A stretch of DNA of 64,000 nucleotides. It comes from Paracyclopina nana (lineage: Eukaryota; Arthropoda; Copepoda; Cyclopoida; Cyclopettidae). How positions within the stretch are numbered: the first letter of the stretch is position 1; every line of letters begins with the position of its first letter. The DNA is taken from positions 13,962,501-14,026,500 of the forward strand of contig JAGUCH010000002.1 in NCBI GenBank assembly GCA_019096065.1, in the 5' to 3' direction. Shown here piece by piece: positions 10,883 through 23,443 of the stretch. The translations under genes were made by a program, and so were the position numbers. The notes beneath the pieces are model-generated. The model searched no databases. It saw only the letters and a program-made list of their open reading frames with translations, and was not told the origin of the DNA.

Positions 10883-12190
10883 TCAATTAGTAACTAATTT
10901 AAGGGTTGTAGCTCCTTTGGTGGTCATCAAGTCATAGACTTCAGTAAAAGCACTGATGAACAAGTCATTATCTTGGCTATAATCCTCAGCAAAGTCATAT
11001 GAAGATGCTCTTGCGCAGGTTGGGCTGGACCCTGATGGGTCACAAGTCAGGAATCTAGTGGTGTCATCAACAGAGAACTCATAAGCAATGGCAAAGTCAG
11101 CATTGAGCATGTTTCCACAATTTTTTCCAGTTGTGGACACTTTGCATCTGTACATGGGTCTAGCATCATCTCCAGTGGCATTTCCAGCAAAATTCTGGAA
11201 AAGTATAATTTAGACTTGAAGAAGCTCACAAAATAAGCTAAACGTATAGAGTTTGCGCGAAAAGCCCGAAATGTAACGAAAAACGCCAAAAAATGATCAT
11301 TTTAAGGAATACAAAAGTGATTTACCACTCCATTGTAAACTCCAGTTGATGAGAGCATGTTTGAATAATAGGCATTGCTAAATGTAGTTCTTCCATTCTG
11401 TAGCACCCATGGGCCATGATAGCCAGAGTTGTTGATGTTGCATCTGCCCAATGTATGAGCTCCCATAATAACAACAGTCTAATAGCCATTTAAATGTCTT
11501 TCAATACCAATCATGCTTGAATTTTTTGAGTTCATACTACCTGATTGTCATCAAAGCCAAAATGATCAGCAAAGAACGAGAAAACCTGCTCATGGTTGTA
11601 CTGAGCTCCAGGGAAGGCATAGATTTCATCTGTGTAAGGAGCTGTATCACAGTCTTGCCTGCCATATTTGAAAGCTGGAAAGGGGCTGGCAAAGTTAGCA
11701 ATGGCTGTGAAATAGTCAGTGACTGAGTCATCAAAGCTCTCATGGCCAGGCATGCCTTCCATGCCATACTCAGCAGAAGCTCTACCAGCAATGGCCCACA
11801 AATCTGCTCTGCTCACTACAACACCATTGGACTGAACATTGTTGAAGACATTTTCAAGGATCTCAACAGCCAAAGCTAATCCAGCATTGTCAGGATTGTT
11901 GACATTGATGCACCCATCACACCCTCCAACACAATCATGGAAACCTGTAATAAAACATTGTGTAGTAAAAATAGGGTCAAATTAGTTTTTTTCAAAATCT
12001 TGCAAAAAGTTATGATGAGAATTAAAGCTGCATTCTTACTGAGCCTCATGACTGTAGCAATATCAATAGATTTGTAATTCTTCTTTATTTCTTCAAAATA
12101 GGCCAATCTGATGGCCTCATATTCATCTGAGGTCAAAGATGATGCTAAACTGGCAAAAGAGACCAGAATGAGACATACTATGGCTTTCAT
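10883..12190 (-). CDS. secreted haem peroxidase, plant/fungal/bacterial superfamily
   Basis: Exons 12190-12040, 11944-11541, 11478-11326 and 11194-10883 join in frame to 289 aa. Residues 1-18 form a signal peptide (MKAIVCLILVSFASLASS). The distal haem site is R49-L-S-F-H53-D-C, followed by VGGCDGC. The proximal haem site is M-G-A-H143-T-L-G-R. These are the diagnostic motifs of the non-animal peroxidase superfamily (ascorbate, lignin and class III peroxidases), not of animal myeloperoxidase-type enzymes. It should use H2O2 to oxidise small substrates outside the cell. Members annotated as putative ascorbate peroxidase are known from several invertebrates, so this need not be a recent transfer; the introns and local base composition are those of the host. 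A TATA box stands about 58 bp upstream. Confidence 0.9.
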
Positions 12191-12247
12191 CTTTTCACCT
12201 TTTCAGTTTTTCTGCAACTACTTATTTGAATTCAGCTAAGAGCAGCT

Positions 12248-12254
12248 TTATATA
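12248..12254 (-). promoter_or_regulatory. TATA box of the peroxidase gene
   Basis: TATATAA on the minus strand lies about 58 bp upstream of the peroxidase ATG (12190). It sits only about 30 bp from the 54-bp palindrome at 12286-12339. Confidence 0.55.
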
Positions 12255-12285
12255 GGGAACAAGTAAATGTCATTTTGCATATGTT

Positions 12286-12339
12286 GTAATGAATGATCAA
12301 GTGTTTTGTTGTACAACAAAACACTTGATCATTCATTAC
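12286..12339. repeat. 54-bp perfect palindrome
   Basis: The two 27-base halves (12286-12312 and 12313-12339) are exact reverse complements with no spacer. The centre reads TTGTTGTACAACAA. It lies just upstream of the peroxidase TATA box and in the 12191-12617 spacer shared with the divergent glycosyltransferase-like gene. A perfect match over this length implies a recent origin, such as a fold-back insertion, or active selection. Confidence 0.9.
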
Positions 12340-12617
12340 GTTGTACTGCACAACAAAATTAGACACTCTTTTCCACCTTTTTAATGTAAAATGTCAAGGC
12401 TCCCATTCATCATTTTGCATCAATTGTTCCTAAAATAATTATATTAAATTCATACCTGAGTGGCTCATTCTTGCATTACATTCTTGTGCAGTGGTAACAT
12501 GAATTGCTAAAGATAGGTTTGATAGCAAAGGCTGTGAACTGTTTAGAAAACCACCTGTTCAAAATCGTTCAAAACATAAACCTCAGCTGCATTTAACATA
12601 ACAACATAAGTTGAAGC

Positions 12618-14001
12618 ATGCGATCTTTTAAGGGGATTTGTTCAATTGCTTTGCCTTTAAGTGGCTTGATGTGTGGTGTCTTTCTGATGCACTTTTCACT
12701 AAAGCTTTTGCTGGTGAGATTTGAGATTATTCAACCCAATGTTCAACATGTCATACAATTACCTATGGCAGCTGAAAAAGTGAATCAGGCTCAAGAGAAA
12801 TTCTTCAACGAGTGTGGTTGTGCAATGAATGCTGATGACTTTAAAAATGAAACTACTGAAGAATGGCCTTGCTCTGGATTGACAAGAGGCCCACACCAGA
12901 AGGTTGTGGCTTTCACTTTTTTTGAGGGGTAAATAATTCTGCTCATCTCTGACATAATAAATCAACAGAAATGAGTGAAAAACAATCATTCAGTTGCCTA
13001 ACCAAGATTCAGATTTGACATATAATATAACATTTGTCATAGCTGGATTTTCTGTCATTTTAGGACCACTTTTGATAAGGACAAAAGAGACTATTTGTCT
13101 GGTCTTGAGGAAAATCTCATAAACATGAAGTCATTGTATGGACCTGGATGGACTTTAAGGCTGTATTATGACCTCAATTCTCAAGAGGCCATGGGTCAAA
13201 TTTGTTCAATAGCTTGCAATCAATCTGATTCTATTGATTTATGTCCTGCCCATACTGTAAAATTCCCCTCCCTATGCATAAGTATAGCCACTTACATTCT
13301 TGATATGGCTTAAAATATTAACAATGTTTTTGCTTTCAGGTGCCTTGACAACAGTGTATCCACTGTTATGGAGATTCATGCCCATTCTGGACAAAAATGT
13401 AGATGTTTTGATTGTCAGAGATCTAGATTCACTCATTTCTTCAAGAGAAGTTGCTGCTGTTAATCAATTTATAAACTCGTCTAAAGTAAAAAAAAACCTT
13501 ACTAAATGGTAGCTTACATTGATTACAACTATTAAATATGCTCTAGGAATTTCACATCATGAGGGATCATCCAAACCACATTCAACCGATTATGGGAGGC
13601 CTTTGGGGAGTGAAGCTTACTGATTCCAGGCCATTTTTTGAAAAACTGCTGAAGAGAGCCTTGACCGAAGGCAAAGTCAATGCTTTTGCACCAAGACATG
13701 AGAGAAATCATGATCAAGTAGTGCTTGAAAAGTATTTCTGGTAATCTTAACTGACTTATCTTGCTATTGCCAATAAGTTACTGACTTCTCACGTCATAGG
13801 CCTTTAGTGAGGAACGTATCCATGGTGCATGACTCTTATTCATGCCAGAAGTATTTCGACACTAAACCTTTCCCAACTCAAAGGATAAGAAACCAGGTTG
13901 GCAATTTTGTGGGGGCTGTCATTTCGAAAAAGCAAAAAATACCGAAGCCTTGTCCTGTGCAATGCAGGCCAGTTGACCATAAAGACTGGACTATTTGCTA
14001 A
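12618..14001 (+). CDS. type II membrane glycosyltransferase-like protein, RDLDS motif
   Basis: Exons 12618-12928, 13064-13281, 13340-13485, 13547-13740 and 13800-14001 join in frame to 356 aa. The second exon must end at 13281 (A|GTATAG); an earlier GT at 13257 would put a stop in the next exon. The N-terminus has one membrane segment (residues about 7-32), giving a Golgi-type topology. The core contains VDVLIVRDLDSLISSRE, followed by HIMRDHPNH and PIMGGLWG. The RDLDS stretch resembles the metal-binding DxD motif of nucleotide-sugar transferases. I recall related uncharacterised invertebrate proteins with the RDLDS-RE and MRDHP blocks but no assigned activity. It neighbours a Golgi sulfotransferase, which fits a glycan role. 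The function is inferred. Confidence 0.75.
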
Positions 14002-14070
14002 TAATATTAATAATGTATTTCATCATAAGTGTATCACAAAATAGTAGTAATGTTTATAATAATACTGCTA

Positions 14071-15724
14071 TCACAAAGTGTAATCTAATAATGGGTCCAG
14101 TGTTTGCAAGTCTTGAGGTGAGTCAGCTTCTTTGTAGCCCCATAATTTCAAGGCGAGTGAGCACTTGGATTGGATTTCTTGAACCTCAGCAAAGCTGAGC
14201 TCATGTCTCCAGTGATAAGGTGCATTCTTGGAGTCTCTGAAGGTGGAACTCACACCTCCCAAGTCAGCATGGGTGTGAGAGTCAATAAAGTTCACCACCC
14301 TGGGGTGCATTTTAAAGCCAAAAAAGTTCAGCAGTGATTGTGCATTGGCTTTGATGTCTTTGCAAAAGTCTTCATACCTGATGACCCTGAAAGTTTCAAA
14401 AAAGTGTTGTCAAATTTAAAAAAATGCCCGCTATCAATTATGATATTCTAAAATACATATAAAAAGTAGCTTAAACGCTGTTCTTTTGTTACAGTGAAAA
14501 CATATTGAGTGCATGATCATTAAGTAAACGATTTACTCTTAATTACCTGACTCGTCCAGGATATGCTTTGGTCAAGTCTTGGGCGGCCTTGTAGTCATTA
14601 ACAAGGTCAGAGCACAAGCTTTCAGGCTTGTCGCAGTCAGGCTTACCAGGGCACCAGGACCTGTGCTTTCTCGACTGCAACGTTCCCCTGGGATCCCTGA
14701 CAAGCAGCAAAACCTGGACATTCAAGCTGGGGTCCTCTATTAGTGTCCTCGTTAAATTGAGTCGATATCGAACAGTCTTCAGGCTTTGGAAGGGGAACAG
14801 GGAGCAAATTTGGCTCAAAAAATCAGGATCATAGCAGTGTTTTCGATTGTCACCAAAGCATTGGCTCCAGAGGCGTTCATTATGTGACAAAGCCTCCAAA
14901 TGGATCTTGGCATAGTCCAAAAAAGATCCTTCAGGATATAAAGTTCTTAACTTGATAATTCACATTTTTTCGCAAAAAAAGGAGCTTACCTAAGTCCGAG
15001 TAATCACAGTGGAAAAGAGAATTGATGACTTTTGTGGCTTGTGCAGCAAGTGGAGTTCCATCTCTCACTTGGTGGATGTAAAAGTGAATCAATGGCTCAT
15101 AGTGATAGTATGTGGCGGGATGTGATAATAAAATATCACCGAGAAACGTGGATCCACTTCTCCAAGTCGTGGTTATCTGAAATTGCCAATTACACAAGTT
15201 ATATTGCATAAATTCAATTTGGAGGCCTGAAAAATCACTTATTCTTTGACTTGGACCAAATGACTGAATGCAAACAATGGTTAGCAATATTTGGTAATAT
15301 CCACATAAAAAGAGCAAAAAAAACCCATAATGTTAGTAAAGTAGATGGAATTGGCATTTACCATAGCTCTGACAGGTTGACCCCCTTGGTCCATAATGTA
15401 ATCCTTGAGCTCATCTCCATGCTCAAAAGGGAATTGATCCATTTCTGAGCCAATTCTTAATCTCTGATTTTCTATGATGTAATCAAATGATTTTCTTGTC
15501 ATCTTCTTCTCCTGATTGTGTGTAATATCATTTACAGCCAGCTCTTGATGCTGCTGACTTTTAGCAGGGACTCTCACACGCTCTGGCTTGGCATCAAAAA
15601 TGGTGACAGCAGTGAATTTTGCAGTGAGGAAGACCACAAAGACAAACGTGAAGGCCACAAATAATTGCAGAGTGGAGTAGTAGCTCTTGTTACCACCCAT
15701 GATTGGTTTAATGGAAGCAGCCAT
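14071..15724 (-). CDS. carbohydrate (GlcNAc/GalNAc 6-O-type) sulfotransferase
   Basis: Exons 15724-15362, 15176-14990, 14928-14547 and 14386-14071 join in frame to 415 aa. A single transmembrane segment lies at about residues 20-40 (LFVAFTFVFVVFL), so this is a type II Golgi enzyme. The 5'-phosphosulfate (PAPS) binding loop is TTTWRSGSTFLGDIL, at about residues 122-136. The 3'-phosphate motif is LLVRDPRGTLQSRKH. VIRYEDFC and a C-terminal CSLALKLWGY block are also family features. These place it with the CHST1/3/5/7 type, which put sulfate on C6 of GlcNAc or GalNAc in glycans. The exact sugar cannot be told from sequence. It is convergent with the RDLDS gene, with only 69 bp between the stop codons. 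Confidence 0.9.
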
Positions 15725-18700
15725 GAAAGTGATTCTTTCTTCTTTTCTGCCTTCTTTTCATGATACAGTAGTCACTTAGAGCTGCTCCTGTAATAGCAAT
15801 TGTAAAAAGTTGCTACATTGATCCAACTGAAACTATGCTACTAAACTACTACTTTTTCCCTCTATTGATTTATTGTTATATTACATTGACACACAGTGAG
15901 GGAAAAAGCCAGAAAAACAAGATTTTCAATAATTTCAGCTCTAACAGGCTTAGACAATTTTGGCTTTTGTGCAATTTTCCATACAAGTGTGTCATTTTTT
16001 ATGAAGACTTAAAACAAGTGTTATCACATTAGTCTGATTGATGAGGTGATATTAGTATCATATCAGGTTTTTTTCAATCTGGATAATTTACAACTCATGA
16101 CTATTTTGCAGCAGTTTATTTTGATTCTTGAAAGGATATTGCCTCTATCAATAAACAATAATCTTGATGAAACTAACTAAAGTGTAACAGGTAGAATGGC
16201 ATCTCACCATGTTGTTTAGATAAGACCCAATCATAGCATGGAACTTAAGTTTTTAGGAAATTCACATCGAAAGAAAAAATCAAAATTACGGGAGGTATGA
16301 ATGATTTTACATCTGAGAGCAAACTCTAAAATTAGCTGCCATTTATAGCTATGAAGTTTGGCCCATCCAGGTAGAGAAATGCTTACCAGCCAACAACAAA
16401 CAAAAATAATGGAACATAAACAAATCTACCAATGATATACCTTGTTATGAATGTGGCTGTTCTTGTGGTTTTCTCCATAACTGCAGCTGGCAAGGCCCTC
16501 AAATGACCATAAGGATAGGCAGACCCCAGTGTACAAAAGTAATAGTCAGCTGCAGCATCAAAATTTATCTCTTGAAACTCACACTCACCACTGTGCAGTG
16601 CACTGTATCATTGCTGCTCTGTACTGTGAAATGTTGAGCAGAGAGTGACCCCTGGTGGCAAGTTGAAGAACTAACAGAGGAAATGGACTCAATGCAGCCT
16701 TATAATATAGCCTTGCTCTCGTGTTGCTAGTTTGGAGGCAAATTCAGCCAGATTCAAATGTACACTTAGTGGAATCGCAATTAATGCCACAACATACAAC
16801 ACTCAGCTGTCTCTCACAAGTGTGATAACATGACTGAAAAGATATGAGAAAAAAATTGGTGATGATCCAAGCAATTTTTTCCCATTTGTTATATGACATG
16901 CAATCTTCACGCAGAGCTAGAAATCAAATATTGGAAAAGCAGTTAGCTTAGCTTGCAAAGGGGCTAGATTGTGTGAGTTGATTAAAAAATGGAGAAAATG
17001 GCTAACTCAGTGTAGTTGAATATGTTACACAACATGCAGCTTTCCTCGGCAAAAGCAAAGAGAAACTGCAGCATTTTTATGCATAAAGTTAGGCAAGCAT
17101 TGCAATGCTGCGAAGTAAGGAAATTTGAAATTCATGCATAACTTTTGAGGTAATCAATCTATGTAACTTTGAGTGAATTTCTAGTAATTTCAGTTTTTCT
17201 TGAACTAACTTTCTCAGCGATTCTAAGCCAGAAAAGGAGCTAGTCATTTGAATTTTAACTTGAGGGCAAATAAGGCATTTGAATGCCACTGAATTTGTGC
17301 TGAGATGTTTGCCGGGTAAGCATGATAGAATTGAGCCAAGCTGCTCAGTGCTCACGTAAGTCCCTTTTGGCCTGCTGTGGCCATGCATGGATTGACGAAC
17401 CGACTTTGCTGCTTTTTTAGGCTCGCACTAAATTCTAGGCATGAGCGAGATATTGTTTCATTTTTTTTCTTTTTTGAAGCGATTCCTATGTTAAAATTGA
17501 AAGAAAACAGTTTTCTTGTGAGTGATCATTTTTTTTATTCTAGTTCAGTTTTGAGTCTGTGTCTAACAGAATTTTGCGCTTTTTTTCATAGGAATTTTGA
17601 GACTTATTTTGTAAAAATATTAATTTAGCTAAATATCGTTACTTTTTACATGTTCTAAATTGAAAACGATGAATGAATCGAGCCTTAATATAATAGGCCC
17701 GTTTCAAGCTAAGAATTGGCGAGTGCGCGCGCGCGCATTCTTCTCAGCTGCTGGGAGCAAGAGAGCGCTCGTATTCTCATACCCACTCTGCTCGCTAAGC
17801 CATGCACACAACTCTCAGTTCCACAATTTTGAGTTAGCTGTTGATGAAAAACCCAAATTCACCTGACTGACTTGAACTACAGCAGCAGCAGCCACCCCGA
17901 AAACTAGAAAAATAGGTAACTCAAGCTATTACATTATTGTTGGCCTAAAGCTCTGGTGTTTAATCGATAATTAAGATATAAACATTTAAAAAACTGTGAG
18001 CAATTTTTGAGCAGGCTTTTCACGGTGGTGAAAAATTGCAACAAGAGCTTTTTCATGCTCACTAAAATTAGTTGTCATTAATCAATCTTTAATGGAAACG
18101 GATCAGCCTTGACGCGTTAGTAAGTCAATCGATCATTGTTGAAAGATGTAGGAAAATTTCCAGAATATAAAATGAAGGGCCTTGAATCTGTTTGCTCATT
18201 CCAAATTGTTTGCTCCCTCTTCTTGGTCCGAGTTCAACCAAGGCTATCCAATTATGTCTGGCTGGAAAAACTTGATGCACCAGATCTACTTTTAATGCTA
18301 GTAGCCGTGGTGGAGTTGGCGTACATAATAATAACATTGGAGTGAAAATTCGTCAAATGGCAAATGGTCGGGCGGCGTTGCACTGTCATTTTGACACATT
18401 GACGGAAAATTGAATAATGGAAAAAAATCGAAAAAGAATCATGGAGGAAGTGGTCATACCACATCCATTATTATTATGCCACTGCTATGTAAAATTGCTA
18501 ATGTCCTTGAAATCAAAGAATTGCTGTTGTAGCATAGACAGTCGTGAGAACATTCACTACAGAATGTAAATCTCGTGTTGGGGCTAACCTAACTTATGAT
18601 ATTGACATCAAAGTTGGGTCTGCTGAAATGCATCAGTTCTTGGAAAACTTTGCCCGGTTTGGCCTAACGAACTCCGTTAATCACATATTGATTTTTCCTG

Positions 18701-20049
18701 CAAAAATACCTGCATACTGTAGATATATTGTATAGTATCAAAGTGTAGAAGTGTGCAAGAATCGCATGTTTTGTCAGTCTCGCACTGTTCACTCACTCTC
18801 TGGAAATTTATTGCTGTAAAAGATTTTATAGTACGCCCCTCTGTGTAGTCTAGCTGTAATGAAAGGGTTGAATTTCACTCAACTGTGAGTTTTTTCTTTT
18901 CCTCCATAAAATTCAGCAGAATTTGATGTGGACGAGTTGCACTATTTCTTTGTATTCTAGCTTCAAAACCAGTTTTGATTCTCCATTTTTGATTGTTTTA
19001 CCGATCTCAATGGTTTTTTCTTGCCTGATGAACGTGAACGTATTTTCTCACGATTTTTTCAATGAAATATGGGATGACATGGCCAATACAGCGTCAGCAT
19101 TTAGTTATTACAGCTTATGGCTCAACATCCTCCACATCCATTATTTTAAAAATTGCAGTTTATATTAGAACTTCTTCTTTTCTTTGCAATTTTCAAATCA
19201 TGCCAAATTTTAAACTTGGACGAGTTTTATTCATTTTTTTAGTTTCTTCATGGTTCTAGCTGATGGAGTTTGTCATCATCAAGATGTCAGCTGGCTGTGT
19301 AACGAAATTAATGGAAATCCATCAAAAATATCAATAAAAAAGTCACGATGATAGATTGAGAGCAATGGCCTAGATAATTATTTTCATGCAATAATTAGTC
19401 AGTCGATTTGCATTATTGGAGCATGAAAATTGCAAATTTATCAATGAAAACCTCGCATTGAGAACTTGCAAAAATTACTAAGGTTTTTTCCTAAACGAAG
19501 TACAGACATTTTCCAACCTTTTTCGCTGGCGTGAAATTGAGCTCTCTTTTTAGCTATTCTCGAGTCAGCTATGCGAGAATGTATTTCTGAGTGTACACAC
19601 TGCTGTATTTTGAGAGAGAGGAGTAAAGCAAGTATTACAGCAGCACACTGCGCCAAAATACATCAACAGTATTTTTCTGCAGTGCCTTGCTTCGCGCACA
19701 AACTTCTGTATGGAAAAAAGAAGCAATTTTGGTTCCTTCGTGAACGCAATAAAAGAGCTTTTCTTTTGATCCTGTTTCTGGCTTGTTTAATTTTGTGTAA
19801 CTTCCCCATGGCAACCATAGAGGTTATGATACTGAACCCCACTTTTTAGCAACAATGCAATGGTCAAAAAGGGCAATTTTGGGTTTATTGTTTCGGCTGA
19901 CAATGAAGTTTAAAAAGATAGCTTCAAAAAGGTTAATAAGCTATGCATTTCTTTTCATCTTCCAGGTGTTTTTTTTCTAAAACTTCAATGAAGGCAAATT
20001 CTATGGGAGGAAGAGTTGGAAACATCTGTGATGCAAATAGAACAAGAAA
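15725..20049. other. gene-poor stretch, 4.3 kb
   Basis: I see no supported gene. A short open stretch on the minus strand around 16440-16590 has a possible donor (AAG|GTATAT), but it has no partners. A (GC)n run lies at 17723-17736, next to a short G+C-richer patch. Most of the rest is AT-rich without repeats I can name. The right end must hold the promoter of the GT49 gene at 20050. Confidence 0.55.
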
Positions 20050-21601
20050 ATGATGATCAAAACTAAATCTCCCATGATGATCCGGAGGAACGTTTGCATC
20101 AAGGCCAGCCTTGCGTTGAACTTCTGCGTCCTCATCTACTTGGCTTTGCAAGTCTTTGAGCCTATGCATCATCATAATGAACAAACGAATGGGAACGTCG
20201 AGCCTCAATTTTCCTCCTCTTCGCTAGTAGAGAGATCCCTCAATTCCATTCAAGAGATCAACAATACTGTTCAACCCACTGAGTTGGCAGTGCTACCAAG
20301 AAAGCCAATCCAATGCTATGAGAAGGACATGGAGCCGAAAAAGGCCATGCGGGGCCAATATTGGGTGTTGTACAACTACGTCCCAGCCAAGAATCGGTTG
20401 AAGTGCAACGAAACTGTGACTTACACCACACATTGTGATCACACCTTCCTTGACAATGTGGTACCTTTGGTCAAGCGGTGGCAAGGGCCGATTTCGGTGG
20501 CTCTTTACACGCCAGGATCGGACTATGACGATGCCCTCAAAGCCATAAGTTATTACAGGTGCCCATACCAAATAATTAATTAAATGAATCGACGGTTTTA
20601 ATGCTGTGTAATGCCATTTTTAGGAACTGCGTGAATGACTCGAAACTCGTGCGTGATTACGTAACATTCCATATGTTCTTCCCCTACAAGCATCGGCCCA
20701 AAGGCACGGTTTTGGACGCTGAGGCAGCCAGCCTCTACAAGGTGGATTGCAGCCAGCCTCCACCCACCTCTGAAAATACTTATAGAAAAATCCATTCAAT
20801 GACCTATCCTGTCAACGTTGGGCGAAACATAGCGCGAGAGAGTGCCAACTCCCACTACATTTTCCCCTCGGATATTGAACTGTACCCCAATCCTGGCCTC
20901 ATTCCAGCCTTCCTTGACATGGTCACCCGTGGTGATCAGGAGGAGGCCCTGAAAAGGCCCAATCCGAGGTTGTTCGTTAGCTCGATTTTCGAAATCCAAG
21001 AGGGGCATGAGCTTCCGGAGACAAAGGAGGAGCTGCTCAACCTGCTCAGCTCGAATGTTGTGATACCATTCCATAAGATGGTGTGTAGCCAGTGTCATGC
21101 CATTCCCAAGGCCAAGGAGTGGAGGGAAGACCCTCTCACAGGTAATGGCTATTAATTCACATCTTACTTATGAGACTCATAACGGTCGTATTCCAGATGA
21201 GCTACACGTGTTCCACATTGGAAAAAGGAACCCACCGTACCAGCATTGGGAACCCATTTACATAGGTACCCATGCTGATCCTCTGTACGACGAGAGGCTC
21301 TCTTGGGAAGGCAGATCCGACAAAATGACTCAGGTTACTACTCCCATCATTAGACTAAGTGTATATGGCATCTTAGTAACACGCTTCCTTTTTTTAGGGG
21401 TATCAACTGTGTGTGATGGACTACGATTTCATGATCTTGAACAACGCTTTTCTCATTCACCGTCCAGGCATCAAGACATTCAAGAAAAATGACAAGAGCG
21501 TAGATAAGGCCAAGGTGGCAGCTCAGAACGACTTTATTAGGAAAATTATCATGCCTGAACTGAAGCAACTCTATGGATCCAAGAAAGGATGTGAAAAATG
21601 A
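20050..21601 (+). CDS. GT49 glycosyltransferase, B4GAT1-like, copy 1
   Basis: Exons 20050-20558, 20624-21141, 21197-21333 and 21398-21601 join in frame to 455 aa. An N-terminal membrane anchor (about residues 17-37, LALNFCVLIYLAL) gives a type II topology. The conserved blocks are YVTFHMFFPY, YPVNVGRNIARESA, HYIFPSDIELYP, the C-rich CSQCHAIP, HWEPIYIGTHADPLYDER and YDFMILNNAFLIHRPGIK. SDIEL is the DxE-like metal site. This set matches beta-1,4-glucuronyltransferase 1 (B4GAT1) and the LARGE C-terminal domain, enzymes that build the matriglycan primer on alpha-dystroglycan. Arthropods and nematodes carry several such paralogues, so direct orthology is not claimed. A paralogue follows 143 bp downstream. 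Confidence 0.88.
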
Positions 21602-21744
21602 TGAATCTCTATATGTCTATATTGATAAAAATACAACTTTGGCTGTGACCCTTGACAGAAAAGCAGTATTGATTCACGTTATGTGTTTACTTGCATGTCG
21701 TCTCCTGGGTGACTACTTCACTAAGTAGAAAGTTGCTTTTAGCC

Positions 21745-23177
21745 ATGAAGTGCCTCAAGGCTAATGCATGTTGCCTCTTGAGGCTGAGCCTCTTGGCTTT
21801 CATACCCTTTTTTTGTTACGTCGTCTTTTTGATGGTCAGCAACGAGGACATTCTTGCTCAATATGTCTACATCAAGCCTGAAATTGTGAAAATCATCAAT
21901 GAGACCTCCATCAGTGGCAATGTCATATTGAAGAGCTGCCTTGGAAGGACTAATACCTGGTCCTCAGTGAAGAGAAAAGCCGCCAGAGCTGGCAACTTTT
22001 GGGTGCTCTACAACCAATACAAAGCCAAAAAAAGGTTTGAGTGCCTGGATTCCATCACATACACTACTCATGGCGAATTTAAGTTTTTGGAAAATCTTGT
22101 GCCACTCTTGGAAAGATGGCATGGCCCTTTGTCCATTGCAGTTTACGCTCCTGGAGAAGGTAACATATATTTGCACCCAAGTAGTAGCCTTTTCTGATTC
22201 AACTTCTTAGATTATGCCAGGGCTGTCAAGGTGATTGAGTACTACCAGAGATGCACAGAGAAAAGCTACTTGGTGGCTGACTACGTCACCTTTCACATTT
22301 TCTTCCCAATGGATCACATGCCAGCCAACTTGACAGTGGCATTCTCCTGTAATGACCTTTTAGAGGATCCTGTTGAATGGACAAGCTACAGAGCTGAACA
22401 GAAACTTGATTACCCAATCAATGTGGCTAGAATGATTGCTCGCGAGACTGCTACCACACACTTCATATTTGCCTCTGACATTGAGCTCTACCCTAGCCCC
22501 AAATTGATCCCGATGTTTCTGAGCATGATCAGGTCTGCTCAGATCCCCGCTAAGACAGTCTTTGTCACGCCAATTTTTGAGATAGTAGCTAACCAAAATT
22601 TGCCAAAGAGCAAGAAGGAGCTAGTTTTAATGATTCATGGCAAAGTTGCCATAGTGTTTCACCAGAATTTTTGCCCTGAATGTCACACTGTACCTTTCTT
22701 CCAAGAGTGGCTCCTTGACGCTTCCATTGAAGGTAATTTGGAGGTATACTGTGAAAATATGCCAATGATTATTTTTGCACGTTGCAGGTAATTTAAGCAT
22801 TTTCCAGACTGCCAAAAGGAGGGGCCATTGGGAGCCAATCTACATTGGCACTAATGAGGATCCTCCCTATGATGAGAGACTCACGTGGGAGGGCAGAGCT
22901 GACAAAATGACTCAAGTATGATAACTATTCATCAATTATTATGGCAATTGTAACTAAGGAATAATTTTAGGGCTATTTGATGTGTGCTCTAGACTACAAC
23001 TTTGCCATCCTCAATAATGCTTTCTTGGTGCACAAGCCAGGCATCAAGACCAAACATGATAATAGCAAAGCAACGAATGCCAAAAAAGTGGCTAATCAGA
23101 CAGCTTTCATCAGAGGTAACTTGATGCCTCAACTCAAAACATTATATGGGATCCATTCACATTGCAGTGCAGTTTAG
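21745..23177 (+). CDS. GT49 glycosyltransferase, B4GAT1-like, copy 2
   Basis: Exons 21745-22159, 22211-22732, 22788-22915 and 22971-23177 join in frame to 423 aa. The start is the ATG at 21745, giving MKCLKANACCLLRL and then a strong membrane segment. Conserved blocks parallel copy 1: YVTFHIFFPMDHMP, YPINVARMIARETA, HFIFASDIELYP, HWEPIYIGTNEDPPYDER and YNFAILNNAFLVHKPGIK. The two copies are clearly old duplicates. The first intron is at a different site: copy 2 is interrupted before DYAR, whereas copy 1 is interrupted about 14 codons later, after SYYR. The last two introns are shared. Copy 2 lacks part of the loop between FFP and YP(V/I)NV. The function is as for copy 1. Confidence 0.87.
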
Positions 23178-23443
23178 ACAGACATTACTCAGATAACTGG
23201 TTTTCTCGGCTGACTCTCAGCTAAATGAGATTGATTCTTGAATAAATTGATCTAGCTAGTTAGCTGATTGAATGAGCTGAGAGACTCATCAAAATTATAT
23301 AAAGAGTGAGAACTGAGAACTTGGATGTTCTTTCGGTCGCATTCTCTCAGCTTCATAATCAGCATTTTGATAGAAATTGCTTAGCCACCTACAAAAGTCG
23401 TGAAATCACTTGGTGCTTGATTCGACTCAAACTATGTAAACAA

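Noticed and set aside
13257-13281. Donor at 13257 for exon 2 of the RDLDS gene
   Set aside because: Using it puts exon 3 out of frame with an immediate TGA; the donor at 13282 restores the conserved reading.
16436-16600. Possible coding exon on the minus strand (about 50 codons, ending AAG|GTATAT)
   Set aside because: The stretch is bounded by a stop upstream, no partner exon could be found, and the encoded residues show no family features.
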